Source of the DNA: CAWEFA01 sp963851385
Lineage (GTDB): Bacteria > Bacteroidota > Bacteroidia > Bacteroidales > DTGW01
NCBI GenBank assembly: GCA_963851385.1
Contig: CAWKPE010000019.1
Location: 31,403 to 95,402 of the forward strand
DNA length: 64,000 bases
Direction of reading: 5' to 3'
This document shows positions 40,984 through 50,012 of the stretch, one piece after another. Each line of letters begins with the position of its first letter. Position 1 is the stretch's first letter. Position numbers and translations under genes: made by a program. The notes beneath the pieces are model-generated. The model made no database searches. It saw only the letters and a list, made by a program, of their open reading frames with translations, and was not told the origin of the DNA.

Positions 40984-43125
40984 ATGATAAAAACAATAAA
41001 ATATTTTCTTTTCGGATTGACATTTAGCTTTTGTCACTTGATTTCCTATGGACAACAAAGTAATATTGATTCACTCTTATCCCTTTTAAAAAAGGCAAAA
41101 CAAGATACGCTTAAAATAAGATTACGAGCAGAAATTGGTGAAGAGATACCTATACTCAGAATTTCTTATTGGGATAGTATTAAAGTAGATGCTGAAAAAT
41201 GGAATTTAAAAAAAAATATTGCTGAGGCACTTAATAATATTGGCTTTGTCAACGATAATCAGGGTGACATTTCAAAAGCATTAGAATATTATGATGAAGG
41301 ATTGAAGATGCGCGAAGAAATTGGAGATAAGCATGGAATAGCAGAATCATTGAACAATATCGCGATCATATTTGAGAAACATGGTGATATTCCTCATGCA
41401 TTGGAATATCACTACAAAGGACTCAAAGTACAGGAAGAGATAAATGACAAGCAGGGTGTTTCCCTATCATTAAATAATATCGGCCATATTTACGAGTACC
41501 AGGGTGATATTCTAAATGCCTTAGAGTACTATCAGAAAAGTTTGAAAATAGGTGAAGAACTCAATAATAAAGATCGAATTGCAACCGAGCTGAACAATAT
41601 TGGTTTGGTATATCATAACCAGGCTCAACAAAGCGCTATATCAAAGAATGCCGGAACAGATTCATTATATAATAAATCAATGGAATACTTCATCAGGAGT
41701 TTGAAATTGTTCAAAGAACTTAATGATAAAGAAGCAATCGCTACTTTGTTACAAAACATAGGAAATATTTATCAAGATAAGAACGAATATTCCACTGCAA
41801 TGGAATATTTCAATAATGGTTTAATCATTAGAAAAGAAATAAATGACAAGCGGGGTATTGCTTATTCATTATATTACATGGGAAGAATTTATCTGGATAA
41901 AAAAAAATTTACCAAAGCTCTTATATATGAGAAAGATGCGCTGGTCATTGCAAACGAATTGGGCTATCCCATGGATATTAGCAATATAGCGAATATATTA
42001 TCGGAAATTTATCAGGCACAAAATAAATGGCAGGATGCTTTTAAGATGCAATATCTTTATTTTTTAATGAAGGACAGTATTGATAACGAAAATACTCGAA
42101 AAGCATCAATAAAGAAACAATTTCAGTATGAATATGAGAAAAAAGAAACCATATTAAAAGCTGAACAGGAAAAAGAACGTGCAATAGCAGAAGAAAGAAG
42201 CAGAAAACAAAAAATTATTATCTGGTCATTTATTATTGGCTTCATATTAGTAGTAGTATTTGCAGGTCTTATATTCCGCTCATTGCGTATTACCCGTAAA
42301 CAAAAACAGGTAATTGAAATCAAGAACAAGGAAACCGAGTTACAGAAAAAAATTATTGAAGTTAAAAACAAAGACATTACCGACAGTATTAATTACGCCA
42401 AACGAATACAACAGGCAAAACTTCCTAAAAAAGAAGAAATTTATTCTTCGTTCCCGCAAAGTTTTGTACTTTTTAAACCAAAAGACATTGTAAGTGGTGA
42501 CTTTTATTTCTTTCGTAAAATCAGTCAATCAATTTTCATTGCTGTAGCCGATTGCACGGGTCACGGAGTGCCCGGAGCATTTATGAGTATGATTTGTTCC
42601 GAAAAATTAGAAGATGCCGTTTCCCTAAGCTCAGACACATCTGAAATTCTAAAGCTATTGAACAATGGCATTAAAAATTCATTACACCAATCGAACAGTG
42701 ATGAATCAACCCGTGACGGAATGGACATTGCCCTTTGCCGTATAGATACTGTAAATCGTATCGTGCAATATGCTGGTGCTAACAGACCGTTTTGGTTTGT
42801 TCGCAAAGGACAGAAAGTTATTGAAGAAATTCAGGCAACTAAACAAGCAATCGGCGGTTTCACGGAGGATAACCAAAATTACGACACACATGAAATAAAA
42901 ATACAGCAGGGCGATACATTTTATATTTTCTCTGATGGCTATTCAGACACATTTGGCGGACAAGAAGGGAAAAAACTGACTATAAAAAAATTTAAACAAA
43001 TACTTCTCGATATTCAGAACAGGACAATGCAGGAACAAGAAAAACATTTAGACGACTTTATAGAAAACTGGAAAGCAGATATAGAACAAGTTGACGATAT
43101 TTTAATAATCGGAGTACGTCTATGA
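40984..43125 (+). CDS. TPR protein with SpoIIE-type PP2C phosphatase domain
   Basis: A 713-residue signalling protein, starting at ATG 40984 (a GTG at 40957 would add nine basic residues). It has a signal peptide, then about six TPR units (for example N-N-I-G-F-V-N-D-N-Q-G-D-I-S-K-A-L-E-Y-Y), one transmembrane helix near residues 410-430 and a coiled-coil linker. The C-terminal SpoIIE phosphatase domain (about 480-713) shows S-G-D-F-Y-F, A-D-C-T-G-H-G-V-P-G-A-F, F-S-D-G-Y-S-D and V-D-D-I-L-I, so the metal-binding Asp residues are present. Thus periplasmic TPRs sense and a cytosolic serine/threonine phosphatase responds. The SiaC-like protein at 22.4 kb is a possible distant partner. A terminator follows at 43161. 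Confidence 0.9.
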   Translation: MIKTIKYFLFGLTFSFCHLISYGQQSNIDSLLSLLKKAKQDTLKIRLRAEIGEEIPILRISYWDSIKVDAEKWNLKKNIAEALNNIGFVNDNQGDISKALEYYDEGLKMREEIGDKHGIAESLNNIAIIFEKHGDIPHALEYHYKGLKVQEEINDKQGVSLSLNNIGHIYEYQGDILNALEYYQKSLKIGEELNNKDRIATELNNIGLVYHNQAQQSAISKNAGTDSLYNKSMEYFIRSLKLFKELNDKEAIATLLQNIGNIYQDKNEYSTAMEYFNNGLIIRKEINDKRGIAYSLYYMGRIYLDKKKFTKALIYEKDALVIANELGYPMDISNIANILSEIYQAQNKWQDAFKMQYLYFLMKDSIDNENTRKASIKKQFQYEYEKKETILKAEQEKERAIAEERSRKQKIIIWSFIIGFILVVVFAGLIFRSLRITRKQKQVIEIKNKETELQKKIIEVKNKDITDSINYAKRIQQAKLPKKEEIYSSFPQSFVLFKPKDIVSGDFYFFRKISQSIFIAVADCTGHGVPGAFMSMICSEKLEDAVSLSSDTSEILKLLNNGIKNSLHQSNSDESTRDGMDIALCRIDTVNRIVQYAGANRPFWFVRKGQKVIEEIQATKQAIGGFTEDNQNYDTHEIKIQQGDTFYIFSDGYSDTFGGQEGKKLTIKKFKQILLDIQNRTMQEQEKHLDDFIENWKADIEQVDDILIIGVRL

Positions 43126-43160
43126 AAACGAATATATGATGCCCATTTCCTAAAACCTTC

Positions 43161-43213
43161 GTCTTATTAAAATATAAGTTTTATTAAACGACTGTTTGAT
43201 AAGACCTTTTTTT
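43161..43213 (+). terminator. Intrinsic terminator after the phosphatase gene
   Basis: GTCTTATTAAA at 43161-43171 pairs with TTTGATAAGAC at 43195-43205 (one wobble pair), followed by a run of seven T at 43207-43213, 35 bases after the stop. Confidence 0.7.
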
Positions 43214-43354
43214 CATCAATGATTTGCCGTAATATTGTCTTATAAATCCCAAGTCTTTTGGACATGATTATGTTTGATTGGCTTTGTCATTCTGTTCCAA
43301 TTGCATCTATTATTGCAGTTTGCTAAAAAAAGAATTTGCGGTAGCGCAACTATA

Positions 43355-43382
43355 TTGAGAGAAAAGTCACATACTATATTTG
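43355..43382 (+). promoter_or_regulatory. Bacteroidota-type promoter for the TonB receptor operon
   Basis: TTG at 43355-43357 and TATATTTG at 43375-43382 with a 17-base spacer fit the TTTG/TAnnTTTG consensus, 49 bases upstream of the receptor ATG. No other gene starts there. Confidence 0.6.
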
Positions 43383-43431
43383 CAGATAATAAAAATAAGC
43401 AAATTCTTTATTAATAAATATTGGTTTAAGT

Positions 43432-45774
43432 ATGAGAGTTTTGCTCTGTTTTATTGGACTTGTAATTTGTGTGGTTTGTCAAAGCCAGCAAAAGATCTTG
43501 GGTACAGTATACGATAATACAGGAGAGCCTCTGGCAGGGGTTATAATAACGGATGAAAAACATAAGGTTCTATGTAATACAAATGATTCGGGTAAGTTCA
43601 CTGTTGTTATTATGCCTGAAACAAATCTTTGTTTCACATTAATGGGTTTTTATGATACTTGTATAACCTTACAAACCATAAAAAATAATTTTGAAGTTTT
43701 GATGAGGGTAAAACCCATTAATTCAAGTGAAATAATAATTAAAGCCAACAAATCTGAGGAATATTTTAAGGGAACAAAAACAGGGCTATTCCAGATCAAG
43801 CCGGATAGTTTGAGGAATTTACCAAATATTGTCGGGGAAGCTGACCCGATGAGAATGCTTCAACTATCTCCTGGTGTGGCAAAAAGTGAGATAAACATGG
43901 GCATAAATGTAAGAGGCAGTAGCGCCGATCAAAACCTGATTTTTTTTGACGATGCAATAGTTTATAACCCCACTCATTTAATGGGGTTCTTATCCATTTT
44001 CAATTCTGAGATAATTGATGATGTTACCCTTATTAAATCAGGATTACCGGCTTATTACGGTGGTCGGCTTTCATCTGTTACAATAATTGAATCAAATAAA
44101 ACTATTCCCGAATCACCTCAATTTTCAGCTAATATTGGATTATTGCTCTCAGGTTTTATGTATAAGTTTCCGGTTGCAAAAAAAAAGATGAGTATTACGT
44201 TAGCCGCACGTAAATCTTACATCGATTATACTTTAAAACCTTTAAGTAAATTACTATTTAACAAAGGCAAATCCACGTTTAATTTTACTGACTATGGATT
44301 TTACGATCTGAATTTTATAGCGGTTTATAAACCTTCAATATATGATATTATTTACATTTCTGCTTATACAGGAAGTGATAACTTTGATTTAAAAAAAGTT
44401 TCATTTGATATTCAAAATACGGTTGACTGGAATAATAGTACCCTTTCTGTAAAATGGCTTCATAACACAAATTCATTCCATTCAATGAAAACGATTGCAG
44501 GATTTTCTGGTAATAATTTTAGCTTTAGTTTAGTACAGGAAAACAACGGATACTGGCTGTCATCAAATTTGAAGAACTACTATTTTAATCACGAGCATAG
44601 TTTCTATTTTAAAAAATTTACATTGAAAACCGGGTTCAACCAGGAAATATATTCCGTTCTTCCTTCGAGGAATGAGGCAAATTTGTACGGACAAAGCGCT
44701 GTCATTGGCACTGTCAATACTTATCATGTCAGCATTAGTAATTTATATATCCATACTGAAACTGATATTTCCGGCAGACTAAAAATTGCATTAGGAATAA
44801 GAAGTAGCTTTTATATGCATCTAGGACCTTATACAGGTTATAATCATGATTTTTCAGGTAATATTACTGATACTATTTTTTTTAAGAAAAATGAAATAAT
44901 TAAAAAATACTCTGGCGTTGAACCAAGAATGAGTTTAAATTATACAATTAATCCAGTTTCGTGGATTAAAATTTCCGCTACCGAAAATACTCAATACCTG
45001 CAGCAGGTAAACGTAACTTCTGTTGCACTTCCTACAGATTTCTGGCTTCCTTCAACCAGTTTTGTACCACCTGCACAAGGGTACCAATTTTCAGCAGGAT
45101 ATTTCAGGAAACTTTCAAGCAGTTATGATGGTTCTATAGACTTATTTTACAAAGGAATGAAGAATATTCTTGAATTTAATTCTGGCATATTAACTGCTTT
45201 AACAAAATCAACAATAGAAGAAAATGTAATTGTTGGGAAAGGGCGTTCATATGGAGTAGAATTATTCCTTGCTAAAAAGACTGGGAAACTTACCGGCTGG
45301 TTAAGCTATACACTTTCACGTTCAGAAAGAATATTTGCTATGATTGATAGTGGAAGGCCTTATCCCTCAAAATATGATCATACGCATGACTTGTCTTTAG
45401 TTTTTCAATATCCGTTAACCCGAAAATGGAAAGCTTCAGCGATATTTGTTTATACAACCGGAAATGCAATTACAATGCCCATTGGAAGATATATAATCCA
45501 GGGTCTGATTGTAAATCAGATGGGAAATTACAATTCTTTCCGGTTACCTTCATATAACAGGTTAGATGTTTCATTTACCAGGAATATAAAAAAAACCGGG
45601 CGTTCGGAACAAAACCTGAACATAAGTATTTACAATGTATATAACAGGCCAAACCCATATTTTATGTATTTTAATGTTACCGGCGATTTAAAAGAAAATA
45701 AACTAAATGTTACTTTGAAATCAGTTTCTATTTTTCCTATCATGCCTTCGGTGTCTTACGAAATAAGATTTTAG
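43432..45774 (+). CDS. TonB-dependent receptor with carboxypeptidase-regulatory domain
   Basis: An intact 780-residue outer-membrane receptor. A signal peptide (about 1-18) is followed by a carboxypeptidase-regulatory-like domain (K-I-L-G-T-V-Y-D-N-T-G-E-P-L), a plug (L-P-N-I-V-G-E-A-D-P-M-R-M-L, then I-N-V-R-G-S-S-A-D-Q-N) and a barrel that ends with Y-E-I-R-F, the expected terminal Phe. It lacks the STN domain of the broken paralogue at 5.3 kb. The DUF4249 gene starts one base after its stop, the normal pairing. The pair probably imports or binds a large ligand, whose identity is unknown. Confidence 0.9.
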   Translation: MRVLLCFIGLVICVVCQSQQKILGTVYDNTGEPLAGVIITDEKHKVLCNTNDSGKFTVVIMPETNLCFTLMGFYDTCITLQTIKNNFEVLMRVKPINSSEIIIKANKSEEYFKGTKTGLFQIKPDSLRNLPNIVGEADPMRMLQLSPGVAKSEINMGINVRGSSADQNLIFFDDAIVYNPTHLMGFLSIFNSEIIDDVTLIKSGLPAYYGGRLSSVTIIESNKTIPESPQFSANIGLLLSGFMYKFPVAKKKMSITLAARKSYIDYTLKPLSKLLFNKGKSTFNFTDYGFYDLNFIAVYKPSIYDIIYISAYTGSDNFDLKKVSFDIQNTVDWNNSTLSVKWLHNTNSFHSMKTIAGFSGNNFSFSLVQENNGYWLSSNLKNYYFNHEHSFYFKKFTLKTGFNQEIYSVLPSRNEANLYGQSAVIGTVNTYHVSISNLYIHTETDISGRLKIALGIRSSFYMHLGPYTGYNHDFSGNITDTIFFKKNEIIKKYSGVEPRMSLNYTINPVSWIKISATENTQYLQQVNVTSVALPTDFWLPSTSFVPPAQGYQFSAGYFRKLSSSYDGSIDLFYKGMKNILEFNSGILTALTKSTIEENVIVGKGRSYGVELFLAKKTGKLTGWLSYTLSRSERIFAMIDSGRPYPSKYDHTHDLSLVFQYPLTRKWKASAIFVYTTGNAITMPIGRYIIQGLIVNQMGNYNSFRLPSYNRLDVSFTRNIKKTGRSEQNLNISIYNVYNRPNPYFMYFNVTGDLKENKLNVTLKSVSIFPIMPSVSYEIRF

Positions 45775-45775
45775 T

Positions 45776-46624
45776 ATGAAAAATATATATAAAATAACAA
45801 TTCTTTTAATTATTTGCTGGAGTTGCAACCCAGGACTGAATATAGAAATGCCCGGACTGAAAAAACAATTGGTAGTTGACGGATGGATTGAGAACGGTGG
45901 ATATCCAATGGTTATATTGACATACAATTCATCATTTTTCAGCAATTTAGATTCAGCATCGTTTAGGAGTCTTGTGGCTACCAGAGCAAAAGTAACTGTT
46001 TCCGATGATAACGAATCAGAAATTCTCACTCTCACGTTTGATACAACTTACTTCCCTCCGTTTGTTTATGAAGGAAATATATTAAAAGGTGTTGAAGGCA
46101 AGACTTATTATCTTACAGTTGAAGATGAGATTGATACCTTGCATGCTATCACAACCATTCCAAATCATTCTCCAACGATCGATTCGTTATGGATGGATTA
46201 TTTAAATAATATTGATACCATAGGAGTATTAAAGTGCAGGTTTACTGATAATCCTGATGAAAAAAACTATTACCGCACATTTACAGAGATTGGGAGGTCT
46301 ATTCATTTTGTCCCCACACTTTTTTCTTGTTTTAGTGATGAATATTTTAATGGAAATACTGTAACATTAAGCTTAAATAAAGGTAGTGACAATCAATTTT
46401 CACTTATGTCAAACATTTACTTTTCTAAAGGAGATTCAATACTCCTTAAATTTAGCGCAATTGATAAAGCAAGTTTTACATTTTGGTTGGCTTACGAGGA
46501 AGCCGTTTTAAATTCTTCAAGCCCATTTTCATCAGAACATAACCAATTGGTCTCAAATACTGATAATGGATTAGGAATTTGGTGTGGTTACAATTCTTCC
46601 TATTATGGTTTAATAGCAAAATAG
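45776..46624 (+). CDS. DUF4249 family lipoprotein
   Basis: A 282-residue surface lipoprotein (C-W-S-C-N-P, Cys about 17). The core shows V-V-D-G-W-I-E-N-G-G-Y-P, a strand-rich middle with A-K-V-T-V-S-D-D, E-G-K-T-Y-Y-L-T-V, and the family-typical D-S-L-W-M-D-Y. It starts one base after the TonB receptor stop, so the two are co-translated. Members usually act as the receptor's accessory subunit. No unusual feature; compare with the frameshifted copy at 8.0-9.2 kb. Confidence 0.88.
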   Translation: MKNIYKITILLIICWSCNPGLNIEMPGLKKQLVVDGWIENGGYPMVILTYNSSFFSNLDSASFRSLVATRAKVTVSDDNESEILTLTFDTTYFPPFVYEGNILKGVEGKTYYLTVEDEIDTLHAITTIPNHSPTIDSLWMDYLNNIDTIGVLKCRFTDNPDEKNYYRTFTEIGRSIHFVPTLFSCFSDEYFNGNTVTLSLNKGSDNQFSLMSNIYFSKGDSILLKFSAIDKASFTFWLAYEEAVLNSSSPFSSEHNQLVSNTDNGLGIWCGYNSSYYGLIAK

Positions 46625-46650
46625 GGCTGCAATTTTACAACCCTATTTTT
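46621..46650. terminator. Terminator between convergent genes
   Basis: ATAGGGCTG at 46621-46629 pairs with CAACCCTAT at 46638-46646 (one mismatch), then TTTTT. It overlaps the stop of the DUF4249 gene and lies 25 bases from the end of the convergent lipoprotein gene, and probably serves both. Confidence 0.6.
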
Positions 46651-46674
46651 ATCATTTAGGAACTTGAATCAACT

Positions 46675-47958
46675 TTACTTAGAAGTTTGAATTCCATAGG
46701 TATTTTGTAATTCAGTAAGGAACGTATTAAAATCACTTGTCAAATCGCTAAACCCGCTTTGGAAATATGTACTTAAGTCGCTCTTCGAGTTATCAGCAAA
46801 TACAAAACGAATGTCTATTTCTGACGATGTATAAGTATAATCATAAGATGTGTACTGATAAGTTTTTAAATAGGGTTCGGCTTTCGCAATCATTTGGTTC
46901 TTATCAGCATAAACCACTACCAAAGCTATATCATTTTTAATAAGAGTTATTGCTTCATTTTGTTTTACAGTATCGGCAGAAGTTTCTTTATCAATAGCAA
47001 TCAAGCCATTATAAAAATCTTTAAAATCAACTTGTCCGGCAATTTTAATATTGTAAAACTGGAAATGAGCATTCGCGTTGGTAAGAATAGTTGTTGGATC
47101 TGGGTTCTGGCTGTTAGTAAAATTCTGTATGTTGGTTTTATCAAAATTACCAGTCATTTCCCAACCTATATCAACTATTGTAGTAGATGAATTTTTTATT
47201 GAATAACTCAAGCTTACATCTGATGTTTGGTAACTCCAACTCGTGTTAAATACGAATGTGCCAATAGTTAAGGTACTTGATATTGAAGTCGGCATCCCAT
47301 CAGAATTATATGCCCCGGTAAATGCGTAATTTAATGCTGTGGTTCCGTTAACTTTAATATCATACTGGATGGAAGTAGGCAATTCAGTAATTGTAGTGTT
47401 GCCAAAAATATATGTGCCCGTTTGAACCGTAGGTTTTGCTATTTCGAATACACCAGTGTTCTGCCCTGAATTTTTATCAGCCAATGTAGCAGGAAATAAT
47501 ATACTGAAAGTATTGGAAGGTGTTTTATCAAATCCCCCTGTATTAAAATCATAAGTATATGTGCCTGCTATTGAATCGTAAATTTGCACCAACCCTATTT
47601 CATCAGATGTTTGCCGTAAAGATTTGAAAACACTTTCAACACCAGTTGTATTATTACTAAAAGCGGCCATAGCTTTTAACGTCCCTAATGCTGGAGATTC
47701 TGTTGAAATTGATTCGGAGGAAGAACTTGCTACTAATAAAACAAGGTTCACTGTTGCTTGCATTCCCGATGTTTTATTTAAATCGCTCATTTGGGTTATC
47801 ATATTAACACCGGTATTTTCCAAATCACTTTTCACTTGTGTCGGAGAATTGGGAGAATAAGGCGTACTGTTCAAATTAGAACTCCCGTTATTATCTTTTT
47901 TACAGGCCATAAAGGCTGCTATAATAAAAAGAATTGCAAATAAATTTATTTTTTTCAT
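46675..47958 (-). CDS. Lipoprotein of unknown function
   Basis: A 427-residue lipoprotein (A-F-M-A-C-K-K-D, Cys about 19) with a Ser/Asn/Pro linker. The mature part is rich in Thr, Ser and Asn and looks beta-rich, with a central section (I-Q-Y-D-I-K-V-N-G-T-T-A-L-N-Y) that reads like a repeat-type sandwich fold and an amphipathic C-terminus. I do not recognise a family. It is a single gene, convergent with the TonB receptor pair and separated from the mobile element by about 600 bases. Confidence 0.75.
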   Translation of the reverse strand: MKKINLFAILFIIAAFMACKKDNNGSSNLNSTPYSPNSPTQVKSDLENTGVNMITQMSDLNKTSGMQATVNLVLLVASSSSESISTESPALGTLKAMAAFSNNTTGVESVFKSLRQTSDEIGLVQIYDSIAGTYTYDFNTGGFDKTPSNTFSILFPATLADKNSGQNTGVFEIAKPTVQTGTYIFGNTTITELPTSIQYDIKVNGTTALNYAFTGAYNSDGMPTSISSTLTIGTFVFNTSWSYQTSDVSLSYSIKNSSTTIVDIGWEMTGNFDKTNIQNFTNSQNPDPTTILTNANAHFQFYNIKIAGQVDFKDFYNGLIAIDKETSADTVKQNEAITLIKNDIALVVVYADKNQMIAKAEPYLKTYQYTSYDYTYTSSEIDIRFVFADNSKSDLSTYFQSGFSDLTSDFNTFLTELQNTYGIQTSK

Positions 47959-48560
47959 TTTATTTTATTTTAAGTTAATTAAAAGCAGACATATTATAAT
48001 ACAAATTTCTATACAAAAATTCTTATTCATTAAATGATAACTTAAAAAATCAATAAATAATAAGATAAATAATCTCTAACTGCGGGGACAAACTACATCC
48101 AGTTTTTCTTTCACCAAATTCAAAAGAAGCTTATCAACTATTCTAAAAATAGATACGATATCGTAAAAATTCTTTCATAGTTATCTTCTATTAGCATTAA
48201 TAATATTAAATTTTTGACATAATATATTGCAAAAAAGCAAATAGCTTATCAAAGTTAAAAAATATATTTCATACAAACATATAAGTTTAATAAACTAATC
48301 AGAAATAAAAATAAAGATTTGAATATAAGCCAGATAAAAAATATATTTGAGACATATATCAGCTCAAAACAAAAATATTTTACAAAACCAAGTATTGAAT
48401 AGATAAAATTTGTGATTTAAAATCAAATCATTTTGATTTGGTTCATCATAACTATTACGAATTACAGAACTATCCCTAAATTGATAATGAAAAACTTAAT
48501 TACCCAAATTTTTATTTGTTTTAAATAAAAAATGTGTGATATATTGTTTGATGAAAAAAC
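47959..48560. other. Non-coding AT-rich region left of the element
   Basis: About 600 bases without a gene. One small hairpin (AAATCAAA / TTTGATTT at 48420-48439) is present. Nothing else was recognised. Confidence 0.5.
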
Positions 48561-48594
48561 TTAACCCTTGTAAAATTTAATTTACAAGGGTTAA
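48561..48594 (-). terminator. Minus-strand intrinsic terminator, probably the original tRNA-Glu terminator
   Basis: Perfect 14-bp inverted repeat TTAACCCTTGTAAA (48561-48574) and its complement (48581-48594), 6-base loop. On the minus strand the stem is followed directly by GTTTTTT. It lies 9 bases outside the left attachment repeat, exactly where the 3' flank of tRNA-Glu would be if the element were removed. Confidence 0.75.
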
Positions 48595-48603
48595 TGATTT
48601 TAA

Positions 48604-48618
48604 TAGTAGCCCGTAGGG
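48604..48618. repeat. attL: 15-bp direct repeat copy of the tRNA-Glu 3' end
   Basis: TAGTAGCCCGTAGGG, identical to 63040-63054 and in the same orientation. Outside the repeat the flanks differ. It is located 161 bases upstream of the integrase start. Confidence 0.85.
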
Positions 48619-48667
48619 TATTACTTTTTTCATTTCATTCAATTTTATCTAATTCTAATGTGACATT

Positions 48668-48692
48668 ATGAAGCCTAATAAATAGGCTTCAT
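48668..48692 (+). terminator. Hairpin between attL and integrase
   Basis: ATGAAGCCTA (48668-48677) pairs with TAGGCTTCAT (48683-48692), 5-base loop. It could insulate the integrase gene from host transcription entering from the left. Confidence 0.5.
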
Positions 48693-48744
48693 TTGTTTAC
48701 TAAAGGTATAATAAATATTATTACATTTCATTAGATTTAATCAA

Positions 48745-48781
48745 ATAGTGTACGTAAATTTACCAAAAATACGTACACTAT
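48745..48781. promoter_or_regulatory. 12-bp inverted repeat overlapping the integrase start codon
   Basis: ATAGTGTACGTA (48745-48756) and its exact complement (48770-48781) with a 13-base spacer; the right arm includes the first two bases of the ATG. GTGTACG(TA) motifs recur at 62966 and 62978 near the opposite end. It is either an autoregulatory operator or an integrase/excisionase arm site. Confidence 0.65.
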
Positions 48782-50006
48782 GAGTTTGAAAATTAACTTC
48801 TATCTTGAAAGCAGACAGGGCAATGCTAAAAACTTGCCTATTAATATGCTGGTCTGGTTTGACGGTTACCGATTAAAATACTATACTGGTTATAGAATTG
48901 ATTTAAAAAAATGGGATAAAGAAGACCAGGAAGTAAAAAAGAACAATCTTAATGAGAATGGACAAACTGCATCGTTCCTCAACCAAAAATTAACAAATCT
49001 AAAAAATGAAGCCGCTAAGGTTTATAATGATTACGATGCACTTAAAAAATCTTTGACTATTGAAAATTTTCGAAATGAGTTAAAAGCCGTTGACAATAAG
49101 AATATCAAAAAGGTTAATGAAAAAAGTATTAACCATTGTTTTGAAATTTATAAATCACAAATAGCAGTCAGTTATGGGACACTAAAAATGATAAATGTTT
49201 TATTTAACCACTTTCAAACTTTCTTAAAAACCAATAAAGATATTAACGATATTACCCATGAAACTTTAGTTTTATTTGAGAATTATTTAAGTGCAAGCAA
49301 AAATAAAGGGCATAACACAATAGTAAGTAATATGAAGCGCTTAAGGGCTTTCTTCAAGTTTGCTGAACGAAAAGAATGGATTAAAATCAACCCGTTTAAA
49401 AAATATAAAGTAGAATCTGAGAAGTATGGGAGACCAATTGCATTAACGAAAAACGAGCTTGAACTACTTTATAATAAAGATATATCTGACAATCCCAAAC
49501 TTGACAAAACAAGGGACATTTTTATTTTTCAGTGCTGCATTGGATGCAGAGTATCAGATTTGATGCGATTGACCAAAGCAAATATTATTAACGGTTTTAT
49601 TCAATATATACCTACCAAGACAAAAGAAGAAAGCCCAAACTCAGTGAGTGTCCCAATTAATGACAAGGCTAAGCAAATATTAAATAAATATTCAGGTAGT
49701 GATACTATTTTGCCTTTTATTAATGATGTTAAATATAACCTCTTTATAAAAGAACTATTTAATCATTGTGAATTAACAAGGCAAGTGATAAGATTAAACC
49801 CTTTGACAGGGATAGAAGAAAGCAAATCACTTGCTGACATAGCATCTTCACATCTTGCCAGAAGAACATTTATCAGTATCTTGCATAAAAAAGTAAAAGA
49901 TTCCATTATTGCAAGTATGACAGGCCATAAAAAAGATAGCAAAGCATTTTCTCGTTACTATGACATTGAAGACGAACAAAAAACCGAAATAATTAATTTG
50001 ATTTAA
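48780..50006 (+). CDS. Tyrosine recombinase / integrase of the element
   Basis: A 408-residue integrase. It has an Arm-type DNA-binding N-terminus (about 5-100), a SAM-like core-binding domain (about 115-205) and a catalytic domain (about 215-405). The catalytic residues are visible as Arg 257 (C-R-V-S-D-L), His 358 and Arg 361 (S-H-L-A-R-R), His 383 (T-G-H-K) and Tyr 393 or 394 (F-S-R-Y-Y-D-I). This layout is the usual one for Bacteroidota integrative elements. It catalyses recombination between tRNA-Glu and the element's att site. The start codon lies within the 12-bp inverted repeat. The next gene starts 6 bases after its stop, so the two are co-transcribed. Confidence 0.93.
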   Translation: MSLKINFYLESRQGNAKNLPINMLVWFDGYRLKYYTGYRIDLKKWDKEDQEVKKNNLNENGQTASFLNQKLTNLKNEAAKVYNDYDALKKSLTIENFRNELKAVDNKNIKKVNEKSINHCFEIYKSQIAVSYGTLKMINVLFNHFQTFLKTNKDINDITHETLVLFENYLSASKNKGHNTIVSNMKRLRAFFKFAERKEWIKINPFKKYKVESEKYGRPIALTKNELELLYNKDISDNPKLDKTRDIFIFQCCIGCRVSDLMRLTKANIINGFIQYIPTKTKEESPNSVSVPINDKAKQILNKYSGSDTILPFINDVKYNLFIKELFNHCELTRQVIRLNPLTGIEESKSLADIASSHLARRTFISILHKKVKDSIIASMTGHKKDSKAFSRYYDIEDEQKTEIINLI

Positions 50007-50012
50007 TATACA

